Made by a program: the position numbers and the translations under genes. A stretch of 34,514 nucleotides of DNA from Bacteroidales bacterium. Lineage in GTDB: Bacteria; Bacteroidota; Bacteroidia; Bacteroidales; Bacteroidaceae. The notes below the pieces were generated by a model, which saw only the letters and a program-made list of their open reading frames with translations, had not been told where the DNA came from and searched no databases. Numbering within the stretch: position 1 is the first letter of the stretch; each line of letters begins with the position of its first letter. The stretch spans positions 1 through 34,514 of the forward strand of contig JAATGU010000120.1 in assembly GCA_015654535.1 (NCBI GenBank). The letters are read 5' to 3'. Positions 14,574 through 25,400 of the stretch are shown one piece after another.

Positions 14574-16922
14574 TTACTCGGTGAATAGACTATCCAACCC
14601 TGCTTTTCCACCCGTTGCTGTTGAATCTTGACCACAGCCGGTATATTCACTACCTAATTTAAAGGTCTCAGCTTCGGAATATTTCAAGGATTTATCTGCA
14701 TAAACCTTTTTCATATAAAGTCCCCAGATAGGAAGTGCCATTGATGCACCCTGACCATAAATCATGGTGTCAAAGTGAATATCACGATCTTCGCCTCCTA
14801 CCCAACATCCGGTTATTAATGAGGGAGTGAATCCCACAAACCAACCATCGGAGTTACGCTGAGTGGTTCCGGTTTTACCCCCTACATCGGCATGAGTATA
14901 CCGACGCACTCTGCCACCTGTCCCTTCATTAATTACCGCACGTAGCATGGTTAGCATTTTAGAGGCGCTGGGAGCACTAATCACCTCTTCCATCTGAGAA
15001 TGGAAAGTAGAAATAACATTTCCTTCGCTATCTTCAATCTTGGAAACAAACATGGGGTCGCAGCGCAATCCTTTGTTTACAAAGGCCGTATAGGCACTAA
15101 CCATCTCTCCTACTGATATATCGCAAGGTCCCAGGCATAAGGCAGGACTAGCGACAATATCTTTATTTTTCACTCCGAATTGATGAATCAGGCGAACTAA
15201 TGAAGCAGCATTCAGGCGACTCATTAAGTAAGCCGATATCCAGTTATTTGAATTGGCAAGTCCCCATTTCAGAGTAACCATTTCTCCATACCGCGCCCGT
15301 GAACTATTGCGTGGGCTCCAGGCCTGGCCTCCACTTGTAATGATAGTTTGCTCCACATTACGAGTTTCGTCACAAGGCGAGAATCCGTTCTCCATAGCCA
15401 ACGAATAAAGGAACGGTTTGATGGTTGATCCTACCTGACGACGTCCCATCATTGCCATATCATATTGGAAGAAAGCATAATTGGGCCCTCCTACATAAGC
15501 CTTTACAGCTCCGGTAAGCGGATCCATAGACATCAATCCGGCTCTTAAGAAGTATTTATAATATTTAATGGAATCCATAGGAGTCATGACCGTATCTACC
15601 ACCCCGTGCCAAGAGAAAACAGACATCTGCTCGGGAGTATTGAAGGCCTTATGAATATCATTTTCCGAGAAGCCCGCTTCTTTCATTGCATGGTAGCGGT
15701 CAGACTGTCTCATCGATTTACTTAAAATATCTCTTACCTGTTGTTTGGTCAATTGATCAGAATAGGGAGCTGAACTTCGGCCTTTCTTTTCTTTAAAAAA
15801 GAGTGGTTGTAGGAAATGTCCCAAATGCTCTTCCACCGCCTCCTCTGCATACTGCTGCATACGAGAGTCAATAGTGGTAAATATTTTTAAACCATCCGTA
15901 TAGATGTTATAGTTCGTTCCATCTTTCTTCTTATTCTTAGCACACCATCCATAGAGAGGATCACGTTCCCAAGCCAAAGAATCTTCATAATAATTCTGAG
16001 ATTGCCATGCGGCGTAATCACTCTTAATAGGTTCTTTGGCAGTCATAATCATACGAAGATATTCACGAAAATAGGTTGCCAGACCTTCTGTGTGGTCTAC
16101 CCGATGGAATTTCAATTTTAAAGGAATAGCCATTAGTGAATCCCTCTCCTCCTCGGTAATATAATCAGCTTTTCTCATCTGATCCAGTACCACATTACGA
16201 CGTTTCTCCACCAAATCCTTACGACGGACAGGATTATATAAAGAGGAGTTTTTACACATACCCACTAATGTTGCCGCTTCCTCAACCTTTAAATCGATCG
16301 GCTCTTTGGAAAAGTAAGTGTACGAAGCCGTTTTAACTCCCACCGCATTATTACCGAAATCGTACTTATTAAAGTACATCGTCAGAAGTTCTTCTTTTGT
16401 ATAATAGCGTTCCAGTTTCACTGCAATAACCCATTCAATGGGTTTTTGAAATAAACGCTCCATAAAGTTTCCCGCACCGGGAGAATACAGTTGTTTGGAT
16501 AGTTGCTGGGTGATGGTACTACCTCCCCCGGCATTTTTCTGAAAAAACAATCCTCGTTTTATAATCGCTCTTGCCAGTGCACGGATATCAATTCCAGAGT
16601 GATCTTCAAAGCGGATATCCTCAGTGGCAATCAATGCTCTGACCAAAGAAGGAGACATATCATTGTATCCTACATACACACGGTTTTCCTTACTCAAAGA
16701 CCATGTTCCCAATATTTTTCCATCAGCCGAAAGTATCTCCGAGGCAAACTTGTAATGAGGATTTTCCAGTTCTTCCACATCAGGCATGTAACCAATCCAA
16801 CCCCAAGCTATAAAACAAAAGATGATCACACTAAATGCTATAAATGAAACGAACGCTATCCACATCCATCGCACCAATCTTTTTATAGTCACCGGAGTTC
16901 CTTTTACCACAACCTGATTCAT
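14574..16922 (-). CDS. Class A penicillin-binding protein (PBP1A-type, bifunctional)
   Basis: A bifunctional peptidoglycan synthase of 782 residues. It has a cytoplasmic stub, one membrane anchor (about 20-42), a GT51 glycosyltransferase domain with EDIRFEDHSGID (101-112, Glu101) and GGSTITQQLSKQL (133-145), and a transpeptidase domain with STIK (499-502), SNN (558-560) and KTG (683-685). All catalytic motifs are intact. A TAATTTTG promoter box lies at 16953-16946, 24 bases before the ATG. It is divergent from pyrB and convergent with the folK-like gene, so it is transcribed alone. The second class A PBP at 27455 shares the layout but differs widely, so the two are not a recent duplication. 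Confidence 0.95.
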   Translation of the reverse strand: MNQVVVKGTPVTIKRLVRWMWIAFVSFIAFSVIIFCFIAWGWIGYMPDVEELENPHYKFASEILSADGKILGTWSLSKENRVYVGYNDMSPSLVRALIATEDIRFEDHSGIDIRALARAIIKRGLFFQKNAGGGSTITQQLSKQLYSPGAGNFMERLFQKPIEWVIAVKLERYYTKEELLTMYFNKYDFGNNAVGVKTASYTYFSKEPIDLKVEEAATLVGMCKNSSLYNPVRRKDLVEKRRNVVLDQMRKADYITEEERDSLMAIPLKLKFHRVDHTEGLATYFREYLRMIMTAKEPIKSDYAAWQSQNYYEDSLAWERDPLYGWCAKNKKKDGTNYNIYTDGLKIFTTIDSRMQQYAEEAVEEHLGHFLQPLFFKEKKGRSSAPYSDQLTKQQVRDILSKSMRQSDRYHAMKEAGFSENDIHKAFNTPEQMSVFSWHGVVDTVMTPMDSIKYYKYFLRAGLMSMDPLTGAVKAYVGGPNYAFFQYDMAMMGRRQVGSTIKPFLYSLAMENGFSPCDETRNVEQTIITSGGQAWSPRNSSRARYGEMVTLKWGLANSNNWISAYLMSRLNAASLVRLIHQFGVKNKDIVASPALCLGPCDISVGEMVSAYTAFVNKGLRCDPMFVSKIEDSEGNVISTFHSQMEEVISAPSASKMLTMLRAVINEGTGGRVRRYTHADVGGKTGTTQRNSDGWFVGFTPSLITGCWVGGEDRDIHFDTMIYGQGASMALPIWGLYMKKVYADKSLKYSEAETFKLGSEYTGCGQDSTATGGKAGLDSLFTE

Positions 16923-16945
16923 TTTTTATATTTCTTAGTATGGCG

Positions 16946-16953
16946 CAAAATTA
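16946..16953 (-). promoter_or_regulatory. Bacteroides -7 box for the PBP gene
   Basis: The minus strand reads TAATTTTG, a full TAnnTTTG match, with a leader of about 20 bases to the ATG at 16922. Confidence 0.6.
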
Positions 16954-17001
16954 TAATAAATCTTTTAATTAAAAGAACTTTCTAATAATCATTTTTTTAT
17001 C

Positions 17002-17009
17002 TACCTTTA
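17002..17009 (+). promoter_or_regulatory. Near-consensus -7 box for pyrB
   Basis: TACCTTTA differs from TAnnTTTG only in the last base and lies 39 bases before the pyrB ATG. No other candidate was noticed in the divergent intergenic region. Confidence 0.4.
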
Positions 17010-17048
17010 CGCTCCGTATTTTACAGTCAATGATAAATAGATAAGAAT

Positions 17049-17978
17049 ATGGAAAATAGAAGTTTAGTAACCATTGCCGAGCATTCTAAAGAAAAAATTC
17101 TCTACCTGCTGGAGATGGCAAAGCAGTTCGAAAAAAATCCAAATAGGAAAATACTGGATGGCAAAATAGTGGCAACTCTTTTTTTTGAGCCTTCCACCCG
17201 TACTCGTTTGAGTTTCGAGACAGCGGTAAACCGTCTTGGTGGACGCATTATTGGTTTCTCGGATGCATCGACCACTAGTTCTTCAAAAGGAGAAACGCTT
17301 AAAGACACTATTATGATGGTGAGTAACTATGCCGATTTAATTGTGATGCGTCATTATTTGGAAGGTGCTGCAAGATATGCCAGTGAAGTAGCTCCCATAC
17401 CTATTATAAATGCGGGCGACGGAGCCAATCAGCACCCATCACAAACCATGCTGGATCTATATTCTATCTTAAAAACTCAAGGGACACTGGAAAATCTAAA
17501 TATATTCCTTGTGGGTGATTTAAAATACGGTCGTACCGTTCATTCTTTGCTGATGGCTATGCGTCACTTCAATCCCACCTTTCATTTCATTGCTCCTGAA
17601 GAACTGAAAATGCCGGAAGAGTATAAACTCTACTGTGAAGAGAATCATATAAAATATGTAGAGCATACGGATTTCAACGAAAGCACCATTGCCGATGCGG
17701 ATATATTATATATGACGCGTGTACAGCGTGAACGTTTCACCGACTTGATGGAATATGAACGTATAAAAAACGTCTATATTTTAAGAAATAAGATGTTGGA
17801 AAACACACGCCCCAATCTTCGTATTCTTCACCCACTACCACGGGTCAATGAGATTGCTTATGATGTGGATAATAACGAGAAAGCATATTACTTTCAGCAG
17901 GCTCGAAACGGGCTTTTTGCCCGGCAGGCTATCATTTGTGATGTATTGGGAATAACTTTAGAAGAAATAAAGTGCTAA
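17049..17978 (+). CDS. pyrB: Aspartate carbamoyltransferase catalytic subunit
   Basis: It joins carbamoyl phosphate and aspartate, the committed step of pyrimidine synthesis. The 309 residues match the family. Visible are the carbamoyl-phosphate site [11 protein letters not shown] (47-57), the [10 protein letters not shown] loop near residue 75, [11 protein letters not shown] near residue 130 and the HPLPRVNEI segment near the C-terminus. pyrI follows after 52 bp, so the enzyme is expected to assemble as the regulated dodecamer of the E. coli type. No leader attenuator is apparent in the short 5' region. Confidence 0.97.
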   Translation: MENRSLVTIAEHSKEKILYLLEMAKQFEKNPNRKILDGKIVATLFFEPSTRTRLSFETAVNRLGGRIIGFSDASTTSSSKGETLKDTIMMVSNYADLIVMRHYLEGAARYASEVAPIPIINAGDGANQHPSQTMLDLYSILKTQGTLENLNIFLVGDLKYGRTVHSLLMAMRHFNPTFHFIAPEELKMPEEYKLYCEENHIKYVEHTDFNESTIADADILYMTRVQRERFTDLMEYERIKNVYILRNKMLENTRPNLRILHPLPRVNEIAYDVDNNEKAYYFQQARNGLFARQAIICDVLGITLEEIKC

Positions 17979-18030
17979 TTAACCGATATAAACCATTTAT
18001 TATTTCATTATTAATTATTCATTTTATTCA

Positions 18031-18492
18031 ATGAGCGAAAATAAACAAGCACTACAAGTTGCTGCGCTAAAGAACGGCACTGTAATAGATCATATTCCAT
18101 CAGAAAAACTCTTTACCGTTGTTTCTTTGCTAGGACTGGAACACATGGATTGCAACATCACCATTGGTTTTAACTTGGAAAGTAAGAAACTGGGGAAAAA
18201 GGGAATTATCAAGATCGCGGATAAATTCTTTGATGATGAAGAGATTAACCGCATATCAGTAGTAGCTCCGCATATAAAGCTAAACATTATCCGTGACTAT
18301 GAAGTGATAGAAAAAAAAGAAGTGTACATGCCCGACGAATTGAAGGGAATCGTGAAATGTGCCAATCCTAAATGTATCACAAATAATGAACCGATGCCCA
18401 CTATTTTTCATGTAACGGATAAAGAACTGTGCATTCTCAAGTGTCACTATTGCGAGAAAGAGCTGAAAAAAGAAGATATTGTGATTCTATAA
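18031..18492 (+). CDS. pyrI: Aspartate carbamoyltransferase regulatory subunit
   Basis: A 153-residue subunit that binds CTP/ATP and transmits feedback control to PyrB. The N-terminal allosteric domain ([17 protein letters not shown], about 12-28) is followed by the C-terminal zinc domain with Cys110, Cys115, Cys138 and Cys141, the same four positions, within one residue, as in E. coli PyrI. All ligands are present, so the subunit should be functional. The flavin reductase gene starts 11 bp after its stop, which indicates one transcript. Confidence 0.97.
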   Translation: MSENKQALQVAALKNGTVIDHIPSEKLFTVVSLLGLEHMDCNITIGFNLESKKLGKKGIIKIADKFFDDEEINRISVVAPHIKLNIIRDYEVIEKKEVYMPDELKGIVKCANPKCITNNEPMPTIFHVTDKELCILKCHYCEKELKKEDIVIL

Positions 18493-18503
18493 ATATAAAA
18501 AAA

Positions 18504-19076
18504 ATGAAGCAAGACTGGAAACCGGGGACAATGATTTATCCTTTACCAGCAGTATTGGTTAGTTGTGGCAGTGAGGAAAGTGAATATAACATATTAACGA
18601 TCGCTTGGGTGGGTACTATTTGTTCTAACCCTCCGATGTGTTATATTTCTGTCCGTCCCGAACGCTACTCCTATCCTATCCTGAAAAAGAACATGGAGTT
18701 TGTGATTAATCTTACCACAAAAGCTATGGCGTTTCCTACCGATTGGTGTGGAGTACGTTCGGGTAAAGACCATAATAAGTTTGCGGAGATGAAACTCACA
18801 CCAGGCAAAGCGTCTGTTGTAAATGCTCCGATCATTGAAGAATCTCCGCTTTGCATTGAATGCCGGGTAAAGGAGATTATTCCATTGGGATCACACGATA
18901 TGTTTATGGCCGATGTGGTTAATATAAAAGCCGATGAAAAATACATGAATTCCGAAACAGGTAAATTTGAATTTTCAGAAAGTAACCCATTGACATATGT
19001 ACATGGTAACTATTTTACTTTGGGAGAAAAGGTAGGAAAATTTGGTTGGTCAGTTGAGAAAAAAAAGAAAAAATGA
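18504..19076 (+). CDS. Flavin reductase-like (FMN-binding) protein
   Basis: A 190-residue protein of the flavin reductase/FMN-binding split-barrel family, opening MKQDWKPGTMIYPLPAVLVS. The ILTIAWVGTICSNPPMCYISVRPERYSY stretch near residues 28-55, FVINLTT near 66 and the HDMFMADVV segment near 130 are typical. The physiological substrate is unknown. The longer frame from 18429 overlaps pyrI and is rejected. The C-terminus is a lysine run coded by an A-rich stretch ending in ATGA, so the stop overlaps the ATG of the next gene by 4 bases. It belongs to the pyrB-pyrI unit by spacing, but the link to pyrimidine synthesis is only positional. Confidence 0.85.
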   Translation: MKQDWKPGTMIYPLPAVLVSCGSEESEYNILTIAWVGTICSNPPMCYISVRPERYSYPILKKNMEFVINLTTKAMAFPTDWCGVRSGKDHNKFAEMKLTPGKASVVNAPIIEESPLCIECRVKEIIPLGSHDMFMADVVNIKADEKYMNSETGKFEFSESNPLTYVHGNYFTLGEKVGKFGWSVEKKKKK

Positions 19077-19792
19077 AGCACATAGCCCTACTTTTACTAG
19101 CGATTGGATTTAGCCTTTCTTGCTGTGCACAGCAGGAAATTAAAAAAACACAAGAAAAGAAAGTCAATTTCGGTATAAAAGGAGGTTTTAATACAGCAAT
19201 GTATTTTGTGCATGAACTTAACATAAATGGTGAAAAGATCAACGAAATTCAAAACAACTATAAAGTAGGTTATCTGGGAGCTATCTTTTTCCGGATAAAT
19301 ATGAAAAAACACTTCATTGAGCCGGAGTTGGCTTATCATGTAAGTAAAAATGAATTTACTTTTGATAAGAACCTCTCTCAGCAGCCAGAAGTTCAGCCAG
19401 ACTATGCAAGCATTAATTCCACCATCCATGCTATTGAATTACCAGTGCTTTACGGATATAATTTCATTAAGAGCGGACCTTACGGTATGGCATTCTTCTT
19501 AGGACCAAAAATAAAATATGTGTGGAATAATAAAAGCAAACTTCAGTCTACCAATCTCGATCAAAAGGATATTAAAGAAGATCTCTATCCATTCAGCGTA
19601 AATATCGTAACGGGAGTGGGAGTAAATATTTCGAATATATTCTTTGACTTCCGCTATGAAATGGGATTAAGTAACATATCCAAGTCAATTACATATACCC
19701 AAACCAATCAAGACGGGTCAGAGAATGCGGGTAATATGGTATTTCAAAGAAAAAGTAATTTACTCAGTTTCTCTTTGGGCTTTATCTTTTAA
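19073..19792 (+). CDS. Outer-membrane beta-barrel protein (PorT/OmpW-like)
   Basis: A 239-residue exported protein. The signal sequence is MKHIALLLLAIGFSLSCCA, with cleavage probably after CCA (QQ follows); a lipobox-like Cys is present but its neighbours do not make a clean lipoprotein site. The mature part alternates short amphipathic strands: NFGIKGGFNTAMYF, KVGYLGAIFFRINM, FIEPELAYHVS, and YGYNFIKSGPYGMAFFLGPKI, and it ends in a strand with terminal aromatic Phe (SFSLGFIF), as expected for a small beta-barrel (PF13568-like). Function is unknown. It is translationally coupled to the flavin reductase (ATGA overlap), which is a curious pairing of a cytosolic redox enzyme with an outer-membrane protein. 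Confidence 0.8.
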   Translation: MKHIALLLLAIGFSLSCCAQQEIKKTQEKKVNFGIKGGFNTAMYFVHELNINGEKINEIQNNYKVGYLGAIFFRINMKKHFIEPELAYHVSKNEFTFDKNLSQQPEVQPDYASINSTIHAIELPVLYGYNFIKSGPYGMAFFLGPKIKYVWNNKSKLQSTNLDQKDIKEDLYPFSVNIVTGVGVNISNIFFDFRYEMGLSNISKSITYTQTNQDGSENAGNMVFQRKSNLLSFSLGFIF

Positions 19793-19840
19793 TCTTTTAT
19801 CTTTTTTCTTCATTCACTTTCTATTTCCTTTTTTTTTGCC

Positions 19841-19848
19841 TACTTTTG
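19841..19848 (+). promoter_or_regulatory. Bacteroides -7 box for glyA
   Basis: TACTTTTG, a full TAnnTTTG match, 52 bases before the glyA ATG. The expected leader is about 48 bases. Confidence 0.6.
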
Positions 19849-19899
19849 TGCGCTTAATAAAGGATCTCGAGTAAAACACTTATTATCATCAGGCCTAGA

Positions 19900-21180
19900 A
19901 TGAAAAGAGACGATTTAATTTTCGATATCATCGAAAAAGAGCACCAAAGACAGCTCAAAGGTATTGAGCTGATTGCATCAGAAAATTTCGTGAGTGATCA
20001 AGTAATGCAGGCCATGGGGTCTTGCCTTACAAACAAGTATGCTGAAGGTTATCCCGGCAAACGCTATTACGGCGGTTGTGAGGTAGTAGATCAAAGCGAA
20101 CAAATAGCTATCGACAGACTCAAAGAGATCTTTGGAGCCGAATGGGCAAATGTTCAACCACATTCTGGAGCACAAGCTAACGCTGCTGTTTTCCTAGCTG
20201 TATTGAACCCCGGCGATAAGTTCTTAGGCTTGAATCTGGCTCATGGCGGACACCTTTCTCATGGTTCATTAGTAAATACTTCGGGCATTATTTACTCTCC
20301 TTGCGAGTATAATGTGAAAAAAGAAACCGGGCGAGTGGATTATGATCAGATGGAAGAAGTGGCGCTCCGCGAACATCCAAAAATGATTATTGGCGGTGGT
20401 TCTGCCTATTCTCGTGAATGGGACTACAAACGTATGCGTGAAATCGCTGATAAAGTAGGAGCTATATTAATGATTGACATGGCTCACCCTGCGGGTCTTA
20501 TTGCTGCCGGACTGCTAGAAAATCCATTAAAATGGGCTCACATAGTAACTTCCACCACACACAAAACTCTTCGTGGTCCACGTGGAGGAATAATCTTATT
20601 GGGTAAAGATTTCCCTAATCCTTGGGGAAAAAAGACTAGTAAAGGGGAAACTAAAATGATGTCTCAGTTGCTTGATTCTGCTGTATTTCCTGGTATCCAA
20701 GGTGGTCCGTTAGAACACGTGATTGCTGCTAAAGCAGTAGCTTTTGGTGAATGTCTGCAACCAGAATACAAAGAGTACCAACGTCAGGTACAAAAAAATG
20801 CCGCTGTATTGGCACAAGCTTTAATAGACAGAGGTTTTACCATCGTCTCCGGTGGAACAGATAATCACTCTATGTTGGTGGATCTTCGTAGTAAATATCC
20901 CGATTTAACAGGTAAGGTAGCAGAGAAAGCATTAGTTTCGGCAGATATTACAGCCAACAAAAACATGGTTCCATTTGATTCTCGTTCTGCTTTCCAAACT
21001 TCAGGTATCCGCTTGGGAACTCCTGCAATCACGACTCGTGGTGCAAAAGAAGACTTAATGCTTGAGATTGCTGAAATGATTGAAACAGTGCTTTCCAACA
21101 TTGATAATGAAGCTGTCATTACTTCTGTTCGTGAAAGAGTAAATAAGACAATGGAAAAGTATCCACTCTTTGCTTATTGA
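19900..21180 (+). CDS. glyA: Serine hydroxymethyltransferase
   Basis: A PLP enzyme that converts serine plus tetrahydrofolate to glycine plus methylene-THF, the main one-carbon source. Its 426 residues are normal. Visible are IELIASENF (22-30), [15 protein letters not shown] (45-59), [11 protein letters not shown] (84-94), [14 protein letters not shown] (191-204) and the cofactor lysine in [13 protein letters not shown] (218-230, Lys222). It has its own TACTTTTG promoter and ends at a strong bidirectional hairpin. It uses the product of the serC/serA pathway encoded at the left of the window, although the two loci are not linked in transcription. Confidence 0.97.
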   Translation: MKRDDLIFDIIEKEHQRQLKGIELIASENFVSDQVMQAMGSCLTNKYAEGYPGKRYYGGCEVVDQSEQIAIDRLKEIFGAEWANVQPHSGAQANAAVFLAVLNPGDKFLGLNLAHGGHLSHGSLVNTSGIIYSPCEYNVKKETGRVDYDQMEEVALREHPKMIIGGGSAYSREWDYKRMREIADKVGAILMIDMAHPAGLIAAGLLENPLKWAHIVTSTTHKTLRGPRGGIILLGKDFPNPWGKKTSKGETKMMSQLLDSAVFPGIQGGPLEHVIAAKAVAFGECLQPEYKEYQRQVQKNAAVLAQALIDRGFTIVSGGTDNHSMLVDLRSKYPDLTGKVAEKALVSADITANKNMVPFDSRSAFQTSGIRLGTPAITTRGAKEDLMLEIAEMIETVLSNIDNEAVITSVRERVNKTMEKYPLFAY

Positions 21181-21248
21181 TAGAACGAACTATCTTTTAA
21201 GAATAAAGAGTATAAGTTCATAGTGACTTAGTTTTTCTAAAAAAGAAT

Positions 21249-21292
21249 AATAGCCCAAGTGTAATGCCATTTAGCATATCACTTGGGCTATT
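21249..21292. terminator. Bidirectional terminator between glyA and the glycosidase-like gene
   Basis: AATAGCCCAAGTG (21249-21261) pairs perfectly over 13 bp with CACTTGGGCTATT (21280-21292) around an 18-nt loop. T-rich sequence follows on the plus strand and an A-rich stretch precedes, so it can serve both convergent genes. Confidence 0.8.
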
Positions 21293-21315
21293 TAATTCTT
21301 ATCGGATAAGAATGG

Positions 21316-22389
21316 TTACTTTGAACTGATTTTAAAAACAAAGCCGGAAGCAGTCATATATTTTCCACCTTGCATAGCATTAAACATATAAGCGGGTTTC
21401 CCGTCTTTGAATAAAATTTGCGGGCGTTCAAATCTTCCATAACGAGTTAAATATTTAGGTGCCGGTGGTTCTTCCAGATAAGCATCCGCTCCATACCAAC
21501 CAATTTGGGGCTTTCCCCAATGAATCCCGTCTTTAGATTCCATATACAATCCTACCGTGTTATTATAATAGCCCATGTCACGCATCAACATCTTAAAGGT
21601 ACCCTTTTGATACCATATAAAAGCATCTTCCACTTGTTTATTCTTCCCATAAATAGAAAAGTCGATCAATGGATTCCCTTCATAACGCACATATGGACCT
21701 TCAAGATTCTTTGCAATAGCCAAACCATACTTACGATTCCCCTTAACGCCATTTTTTTCTTGCGTATAATCTACATTATTCCAAGATTTGTAATAAAGCC
21801 AGTACTCCCCGTTTGGTCGTTTGATAAAAGCAGGATTAGTGGTACAATGATCATCCCATGAACCCTCTGTGCCAGCTTCCAAAATAGGTTTGTCACGCCT
21901 TGTCCACGGGCCATTTAGTGAAGGAGCTGTAGCCAGTCCTATTCGTTTGGTATTTGTTTTACCATTACTGTTTCCCATGTAGAAAAGACAATATTTACCG
22001 TCTACAAATTCAATATGCGGATTATGACAAGTCGTGGCATCCCAGTATCCCGGACGAGGGGCAAGCACAGTTTCCACATATGTATAAGGACCTTCGGGAC
22101 GGTCGGCTACCGCGTGGGCTATTTCAGATTTATGAATCCATCCTCCCATGCCATATTTTGCCGGCCAACGGGAATAGAACACATGCACTTTTCCATCGGG
22201 GCCATAGATTGGAGCGACACACCACACGTAATATCCTTCCGTCTCCAATATTCTTCCCACTGGAGAAAGTGATTTACAAAAGGATGAAATATCTTTCTTT
22301 TTAAATTCTTTTCCAGCCTGTTGTTTTGTTTGAGCTCCCATGGACAGGGAAATCAGAAAGGCAATAAAAATAATTAATTGTTTCTTCAT
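21316..22389 (-). CDS. Secreted five-bladed beta-propeller glycosidase-like protein (GH43-type fold)
   Basis: A 357-residue exported protein with signal peptide MKKQLIIFIAFLISLSMGAQ. The rest shows repeated blades of the GH43/GH117/GH32-type propeller: APIYGPDGKVHVFYSRW, NPHIEFVDGKYCLFYMGN, NPAFIKRPNGEYWLYYKSW and RPQILFKDGKPAYMFNA. Conserved acidic residues occur at the starts of blades, for example EDAFIWYQKGTFKMLM. The exact CAZy family cannot be fixed by eye. It lies 50 bp downstream of sbcC on the same strand with no promoter box noticed in the gap, so it may be read with sbcDC. No SusC/SusD pair or other carbohydrate genes are nearby, so the substrate is open. Confidence 0.7.
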   Translation of the reverse strand: MKKQLIIFIAFLISLSMGAQTKQQAGKEFKKKDISSFCKSLSPVGRILETEGYYVWCVAPIYGPDGKVHVFYSRWPAKYGMGGWIHKSEIAHAVADRPEGPYTYVETVLAPRPGYWDATTCHNPHIEFVDGKYCLFYMGNSNGKTNTKRIGLATAPSLNGPWTRRDKPILEAGTEGSWDDHCTTNPAFIKRPNGEYWLYYKSWNNVDYTQEKNGVKGNRKYGLAIAKNLEGPYVRYEGNPLIDFSIYGKNKQVEDAFIWYQKGTFKMLMRDMGYYNNTVGLYMESKDGIHWGKPQIGWYGADAYLEEPPAPKYLTRYGRFERPQILFKDGKPAYMFNAMQGGKYMTASGFVFKISSK

Positions 22390-22439
22390 GTTTCTGTTCT
22401 TATTTTATTTTTAATTAGCAATACAATCTATTCTTTACA

Positions 22440-25400
22440 TTATGCTACAATTTCAATCTTACTCTTTCCACTCACCGATTTTTCCACTCGTATCTGAGTG
22501 GCTATATGTTCATTCATTTCGGTTACATGGGAGATTACCCCTATCTTGCGCCCTTGTGTTTGTAAACCTTCCAAAGCATCCATGGCAATGCGAAGAGTGT
22601 CAGCATCGAGAGAACCAAAACCCTCGTCAATGAAAAGAGACTCTACTTTCATTCGGTTGGAAGAAAGCGAAGATAACCCTAAAGCCAATGCCAAAGAGAC
22701 CAAAAATGATTCTCCACCCGAAAGGGTATGCACGCTTCTTTTCTCACCTAACATATCCAGATCCACTACCTGCAAACCTAACGTGTCGGGAATGCGTTTC
22801 AGTTCATACCGTTTGGAAAGTTCTTGCAAATGCCTGTTAGCATAAGTGAGCAACACTTCTAGTGTATAACCTTGGGCAATCTCTTTAAACTTAGAACCTG
22901 TAGCTGAACCAAAAAGCTTATTCAACTTCTTCCAATTTTCGGAAAGTTGTTCTTTCACCGGAAGCTCTTTCTCAATCTTTTTCACTTTTTCTTTCCCCTG
23001 TTTATGAATGGTGAAAGTTGTATCAATCTCTACATTGCGTTTCATCATCAGGTCCTGCTGATCAGTAGACTCTTTCAAATGAGATTGTAAAATCTCCATA
23101 GTTTCCCCTTCCTCTTGCGGACGAGTGTCCACTAAATGATGTTGCTCCAGTTTTTTTCTACGCTCTTCAAGAGTCGCTTTTCCGGTAATTTCTTTTCGCC
23201 TTAAAACCTCGAGTGCACTCTTTTCTGTGGCAATCCAGTTCCGGTCCTTTTGCAAAAGTTCTCCAAGAAGTTCCAGAGAAAACAGTCCTTGCTTCCTGAC
23301 TAACCAACCTTCCACTGAAGTTTGAAGTTCGCCCTTTCGTTTCTCCAAGTTAGAAATATTAGCTATTGCCGCTTTAATCTCTCCCTTTAGACTCTCTTCA
23401 TGGGCAGTAAGTTTATTCTTCTCATCATTTAATTTTCTAAGTTCCTCCTCAATGTTCTTCTTTTCTTTTTGGAAAAAGTCAGCCACTTCATCAGCCGATT
23501 TACCTCTTAAAAGCTTTGCCCGTTCATTGAACAAGCTCTCATATTCCATTCGATAATCAGTTAGCTTCGTTTCTTTCTCAACCAACGCTTGGGTCGTCTC
23601 CTCCAAGTTCTTTTGTTCACTCGAAAGAGTAGTAAGTAAATTGGCTACCTTTTCATTTGCCTGTGTAAGAGCTATTTGATTGCTATTCCACTCAGTCGCC
23701 ACCTTTTGTATGCTCAATTGCAATCCGCCTTTGTCAAATTCCACTTTCCACGTAGGCAAAGTCACAAGATAGCCCTCCGCAGCAGCAATTGCATCCATCC
23801 ACTGACACTTATAACTCTCTGCTAAAGTGATGAGACGAGTAATCTCCTTGTTAGATTCCTCCATGCTTGTGCCCAGTTCATCCAACTGCTTCTTTACCGT
23901 CTCTTTTGTCCGATTAAGTTCCTCCTCTTCCAGATTCATTTCACCGTTTATCCCCACAGCTTGCAAGGGATGATGCAAACTTCCGCATACGGGACAAGGC
24001 ACTCCTTCCGATAGCTTGACACGCAAGGAAAGAATCTCAGCTGGTAACAGATGGTCAAGTCGTTCCGCTTCTTTCTTTAGCTTATCCAACTTAAGCCGAT
24101 CCGCTTCCAACACTTCTTTTCGAATTTTCAATGTCTTTTCACTATTGCTTCTCTGCTTAATGGCTGTTTCAGCATTATTAAGCAAGCTAACCACTAACTC
24201 CGCCCGAGGTACCAACTCCCGATAGACACTTTGTGCTTCAAACCAAGTATTTAATTCTTTTTGTCGCAGTTGCTCCTTACTTAATTGTTGTTGGATGTTA
24301 GTTATCGTCCTTTCAGTTCTTTCTTTCGATGCCTTGGCCGCATCAAACTCCTTCTTTGCCTGGACCCCGTTTCGTTTCACCACTTCCATTTTCACATCCA
24401 AAGCTCTGGCTTTTATAATTTCAGGTCCCGCTGCTTCAAAAGCAAGATTCACCTTCTGTCGGTTCGTTTCACAAACATTCAGTGCTTCCACTGCCGCTGA
24501 CAAAAGAGTTGCATTTTTCTGCTTCTCTAATTGCTTTATTTGTAAACTATTACGGTTTTCCTTCCACTGTTTGATAGTAGTCTGTTGTTCATTATAAACA
24601 TCCCTGATCTCCTGAACTTCCTCAATCCTAGCCACATAATCATAACGAGATTTTGCCCCTTCAATTGCAGCCTGAGCCTCTGCCAATTCTGTCACCGCAG
24701 CAGCAGTCTCCCGTTTCAGCTCCTCTTCCTGCTTTATCCAGTCCATCTTCAAGGCCAATACTTGCGAACGCCTTTTTACTTCTACCAGTCGATTCGCAAT
24801 CTGTTTGCGTTCAAGCTCCAATGCCTCCAACTGTTCATCAGATAGCAATTCAATACCCTTTATCCGCTCATTGAGCAATGCCAATTCTGCATCCGCTTGC
24901 TGCGACCTTTCATAGATCAAACGGGAGATGCGAGAATAAATATCCGTTCCCGTGAGCTTCTCCAGTAACTCCGCTTTTTCGTTCGGTTTGGCTTTGAGAA
25001 ACGTAGCGAAATCTCCCTGTGCCAATAGCACAGCGCGGGTAAACTGATCGAACGTAAGACCAATCAATCCCACAATCTGCTTCAGCAAATCCGTTTTTGT
25101 ACCCTGTTCCTGTATCTGAGTAGTGAGATTCAATAGTATCATCGACACATTTTTAAGTCGTCCGTTCGCCTTGCCTCCTGCTCTACCTACCGACCAGGTA
25201 GAGCGATAATGTTCTCCATTAAGAGCGATAAAATCCACCTCAGCCATTCCCTCGGAAGATCCTCTTCGGAGGATGTTCCGGCTATCTTTTAGGGTAATGA
25301 AATCATTTTTATTATCCTGAATGCTACTATTGCTACTCACTCCTGCCAGTCGGGGAGTCGTATCAAAAAGAGCCAGACACAATGTATCCAGTAAGGTGGA

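Noticed and set aside
24285..24874. Open frames on the plus strand opposite sbcC
   Set aside because: They are shadows of a long, motif-complete sbcC coding sequence and show low-complexity translations with no family features.
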